The notes beneath the pieces were generated by a model. The model did no database searches and was not told the origin of the DNA. It saw only the letters and a list, made by a program, of their open reading frames with translations. From contig VBDL01000089.1 of NCBI GenBank assembly GCA_005884255.1, forward strand, positions 1-8,934: DNA of 8,934 bases, read 5' to 3'. This document shows, in pieces, positions 6,627 to 8,934 of this stretch. The position numbers and the translations under genes are program-made. The stretch is from Betaproteobacteria bacterium (GTDB taxonomy: Bacteria > Pseudomonadota > Gammaproteobacteria > Burkholderiales > Burkholderiaceae_C). How positions within the stretch are numbered: the stretch's first letter is position 1; every line of letters starts with the position of its first letter.

Positions 6627-8146
6627 ATCCGATATCGATCCTTATCTGCGCGCTCGGCGGCGAAGGCGGCGGCGTGCTCAGCGAGTGGCTGGTCGATGCC
6701 GCGCAGCACGCCGGCCATCCGATGCAGAGCACCTTCCCGCAGCCGTTGTCGGCGCTCGGCGGCCGGCGCCCCGTGATGAGCCTGTATCCGGTGCCGGGCG
6801 GCCTCGATCTGCTGGTCTCGTCGGAGCTGCTGGAAACGGTGCGGCAGATCGGCAACGGGATGGCCACCCCGCAGCGCACACAGGTGATCAGCTCATCGTC
6901 GCGCACGCTCACCACGCACGAACGCATGCAACTGGGCGACGGCCGCGTCGACAGCGAGCAGCTTGCCGATGTCGTGCGGCAGTACAGCCGCGAGCACCAT
7001 CTGCTCGACATGAGCGCGGTGACGCGCGACTGCGGCACGGTGGTCAGCGCGGTGATGTTCGGCGCGATTGCGGCCAGCGGTGCGCTGCCCTTCGGACGCG
7101 AGCACTGCGAGGCGGCGATCCGCGCCGCGGGCAAGGGTGCGGAGGCCAGCCTGCGTGGCTTCGCACGCGCTTTCGACATCGTCGCCGGCGCGCGAGCGCA
7201 CACCGCCTTCGTCGACGGCGTGCTGGCCGTCGAGGCGCCAGCGCTGCCGGCCGAGCTGGCGGCTCGATTCCCGGCTGCGGTGCACGAGATGTTGGCGCTC
7301 GGCCATGCGCGCGTGCTCGAGTACCAGGACCGCGCCTACGCCGCGCTCTATGTGCAGCGCCTGCAGCGCGTGCTCGACGCCGAGCGCAGCACGAGCCCGC
7401 AGGGCGCGAACGCCTGGGCGACGACGCGCGAGGCCGCGCGCTGGCTCGCGCTGTGGATGGCCTTCGACGACATCGTGCGCGTCGCGCAGCTGAAGAGCCG
7501 CGCCAGCCGGATGCAGCGCGTGAAGCGCGAGGTGAAGCTGCGCGACGGCCAGCTGCTGCGCCTCTACGACCACTTCAAGCCCGGCGTGCCGGAATTCGCC
7601 GCGCTGCTGCCGCCGCGGCTGGCCGATGCGCTGCTGCCGCCGCGGCTGGCCGATGCGCTGCTGCGCTGGGACCGCCGCCGCCGCGAGCCCTTTGCGCTGC
7701 CGTTGAAGCTCGGCACGCACGGCGTGTTCGGCATGCTCGCGCTGCGCCTGCTGGCGGCATGCACGCGCCTGCGCCGCCACGGCAGCCGCTTCGCGCAGGA
7801 GCAGGCGCTGATCGAGCGCTGGCTCGCCGCGCTGGAGCAGGGCGCGCGGCAGCAGTGGGCCCTCGGCCACGAGCTCGCGCAATGCGGCCGCCTGATCAAG
7901 GGCTACGGCAGCACCAACGAGCGCGGCAAGGACAACCTGCTGCACATCGTCGACCACCTCGCCGGCGATCCAGAGGCCGTGCGATCTGCGCGCGCCGCGG
8001 CGCTGGCCGACGAGGCCGGCACGGCGCTGGACCAGACACTGCGCGCCCACGGCGCACCGCCACGCCCCGTGAGCGAGCAGCCGATCCGCTGGATGGCGCG
8101 CCGGCCGGGCAGCCTTTCCACGACAAGCACAGGAGACACACGATGA
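6623..8146 (+). CDS. iorB: indolepyruvate oxidoreductase gamma/beta subunit with DUF6537-like extension
   Basis: A 507-residue partner of IorA. The first 200 or so residues form the gamma domain of 2-oxoacid oxidoreductases, starting with the glycine-rich A-L-G-G-E-G-G-G-V-L (10-19). Ordinary stand-alone IorB proteins are about 190-230 residues. The extra 300 resemble the DUF6537 tail of fused IOR enzymes, with recognisable stretches Y-D-H-F-K-P (about 314-319) and K-G-Y-G-S-T-N-E-R-G (about 425-434). The loop after Q-S-T (about 35-55) is unusual: I see S-A-L-G-G-R-R-P where relatives have a conserved Q-R/K-x-G-type segment. A perfect nine-residue duplication sits at 327-344. The start ATG overlaps the iorA stop (ATGA), and the stop overlaps the next gene the same way, so translation is coupled throughout. 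Confident on family, less so on the role of the extension. Confidence 0.85.
   Translation: MNPISILICALGGEGGGVLSEWLVDAAQHAGHPMQSTFPQPLSALGGRRPVMSLYPVPGGLDLLVSSELLETVRQIGNGMATPQRTQVISSSSRTLTTHERMQLGDGRVDSEQLADVVRQYSREHHLLDMSAVTRDCGTVVSAVMFGAIAASGALPFGREHCEAAIRAAGKGAEASLRGFARAFDIVAGARAHTAFVDGVLAVEAPALPAELAARFPAAVHEMLALGHARVLEYQDRAYAALYVQRLQRVLDAERSTSPQGANAWATTREAARWLALWMAFDDIVRVAQLKSRASRMQRVKREVKLRDGQLLRLYDHFKPGVPEFAALLPPRLADALLPPRLADALLRWDRRRREPFALPLKLGTHGVFGMLALRLLAACTRLRRHGSRFAQEQALIERWLAALEQGARQQWALGHELAQCGRLIKGYGSTNERGKDNLLHIVDHLAGDPEAVRSARAAALADEAGTALDQTLRAHGAPPRPVSEQPIRWMARRPGSLSTTSTGDTR
7601..7663. repeat. 27-bp perfect tandem duplication inside iorB
   Basis: Positions 7601-7627 and 7628-7654 are identical, and the first nine bases occur a third time at 7655-7663. 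The unit encodes A-L-L-P-P-R-L-A-D, so the reading frame is kept. Perfect nucleotide identity, including third codon positions, points to a recent slippage or recombination event. Confidence 0.95.
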
Positions 8147-8934
8147 AGACCTTTCGCCTCGCCCTCATCGCCGCCGCCGCGTCGCTGCTGCTCGGCGTCG
8201 CCCACGCCCAGCAGGTGGTGCTCAAGGTGCACCACTTCCTGCCGTCCACGTCCAGCGCGCAGGTCAAGCTGATCCAGCCCTGGTGCGACAAGGTGGCCAA
8301 GGAATCCGGCGATCGGCTGAAGTGCCAGATCTATCCGGCGATGCAGCTCGGCGGCACGCCGGCGCAGTTGTTCGACCAGGCGCGCGACGGCGTGGCCGAC
8401 ATCGTGTGGACGGTGCCCACCTACGCCGCCGGCCGCTTCAACAAGGCCGAAGTGTTCGAACTGCCATGGATGGCATCCACCGCCAAGTCAGGCAGCCAGG
8501 CGCTGTGGACCTATGTGCAGAAGAACGCGCTCGACGAGTTCAAGGGCGTGCATCCGATCTTCATGCACGTGCACGACGGCGCCCTGTTCCACTTCACTAG
8601 CAAGCAGCCGAAAGCGCTGGAGGACATGAAGGGGCTGAAGGTGCGTGCCGCCACGCGCGCCAACTCGCGCATGCTCGCCGCCTTGGGCGCCACGCCGGTG
8701 CAGATGCCGCTGCCGCAGGTACCGGAGGCCCTGTCCAAGGGCGTGGTCGACGGCGCCGCGGTGCCGTGGGAGGGCACGCCGGCGATCAAATTGCCGGAGA
8801 TCGCCCACTATCACCTCGATGTGCCGGCGGGCTCGCCGCGCATCTCCAACACCATCTTCCTGTTCGGCATGAACCAGGCGAAGTACGAGAGTCTGCCCGC
8901 CGAACTGAAGAAGATCGTCGATGCCAACAGCGGC
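8143..8934 (+). CDS. dctP: TRAP transporter periplasmic solute-binding protein (DctP family), truncated by window end
   Basis: The first 264 residues of a DctP-type binding protein; the family usually runs to about 325-340, so the 3' end lies outside the window. Residues 1-22 are a clear Sec signal peptide (K2, R5, hydrophobic core, A-H-A cleavage before Q23), placing it in the periplasm. The mature protein shows family features: a first strand V-V-L-K-V-H-H-F, F-E-L-P-W-M (about 106-111), G-L-K-V-R with R168 as the likely carboxylate-binding arginine, and a conserved E-A-L-S-K-G-V-V-D-G region near 193-202. It should deliver an organic acid to a DctQM membrane pair, presumably encoded downstream. 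The ribosome-binding site AGGAG (8131-8135) lies inside iorB and the ATG overlaps the iorB stop (ATGA). Co-translation with IOR suggests its ligand feeds that enzyme. The ligand itself is not readable. Confidence 0.92.
   Translation, partial: MKTFRLALIAAAASLLLGVAHAQQVVLKVHHFLPSTSSAQVKLIQPWCDKVAKESGDRLKCQIYPAMQLGGTPAQLFDQARDGVADIVWTVPTYAAGRFNKAEVFELPWMASTAKSGSQALWTYVQKNALDEFKGVHPIFMHVHDGALFHFTSKQPKALEDMKGLKVRAATRANSRMLAALGATPVQMPLPQVPEALSKGVVDGAAVPWEGTPAIKLPEIAHYHLDVPAGSPRISNTIFLFGMNQAKYESLPAELKKIVDANSG

Noticed and set aside
6893..8050. 385-codon antisense frame over iorB
   Set aside because: Shadow of the GC-rich sense frame with no recognisable motif.
4445..8146. A single 1233-codon open frame containing IorB in its second half
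   Set aside because: The part before 6623 overlaps iorA in another frame and encodes low-complexity Ala/Arg-rich sequence typical of GC-rich shadow frames. IorB has its own ATG at the ATGA overlap. A -1 slip would fuse the two proteins, but I see no slippery heptamer at the junction.

Overview
The window is a GC-rich (about two-thirds G+C), densely coding stretch. Its gene content and codon use fit a Betaproteobacterium, probably Burkholderiales. That placement is an inference from composition and family resemblance, because no rRNA or other taxonomic marker is present. Six complete genes and one truncated gene can be supported.

Layout. Positions 1-363 hold no credible gene. They carry a series of hairpins, including a 12-bp GAAA-capped stem at 143-170, and end in an intrinsic terminator reading rightward (306-348). 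This may be a structured RNA or the structured 3' end of an upstream transcript. A tandem ACT-domain protein (364-786, minus) is divergent from a large AMP-forming acetyl-CoA synthetase-type ligase (914-2974, plus). The 127-bp gap between them has back-to-back promoter candidates, an 18-bp inverted repeat across both -35 boxes and a 15-bp palindrome in the ligase promoter spacer. A YbhB/YbcL (PEBP) protein gene (3043-3507, plus) follows. It converges on, and overlaps by 10 bp, a LysR-type regulator gene (3498-4406, minus).

The regulator is divergent from a tightly packed operon: iorA (4476-6626), iorB (6623-8146) and a TRAP-type periplasmic solute-binding protein (8143 to the window end, truncated). 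Both junctions are ATGA overlaps. IorA carries the TPP-binding halves and a C-terminal Fe-S region. IorB carries the gamma domain plus a long C-terminal extension resembling DUF6537. Together they match the parts of the fused indolepyruvate:ferredoxin oxidoreductases, here encoded as two proteins.

Working model (inference). A LysR-regulated operon imports an organic acid, possibly an aryl 2-oxo acid or aryl carboxylate, through a TRAP transporter. The 2-oxo acid is then oxidatively decarboxylated to an acyl-CoA by IorAB. The nearby ACT-domain protein and acyl-CoA ligase are gene types also found near ior genes elsewhere, so they may belong to the same metabolism. The families are known. The less ordinary points are the translational coupling of a TRAP binding protein to IOR, the apparently leaderless iorA start, a perfect 27-bp tandem duplication inside iorB, and the structured RNA-like region at the left end.
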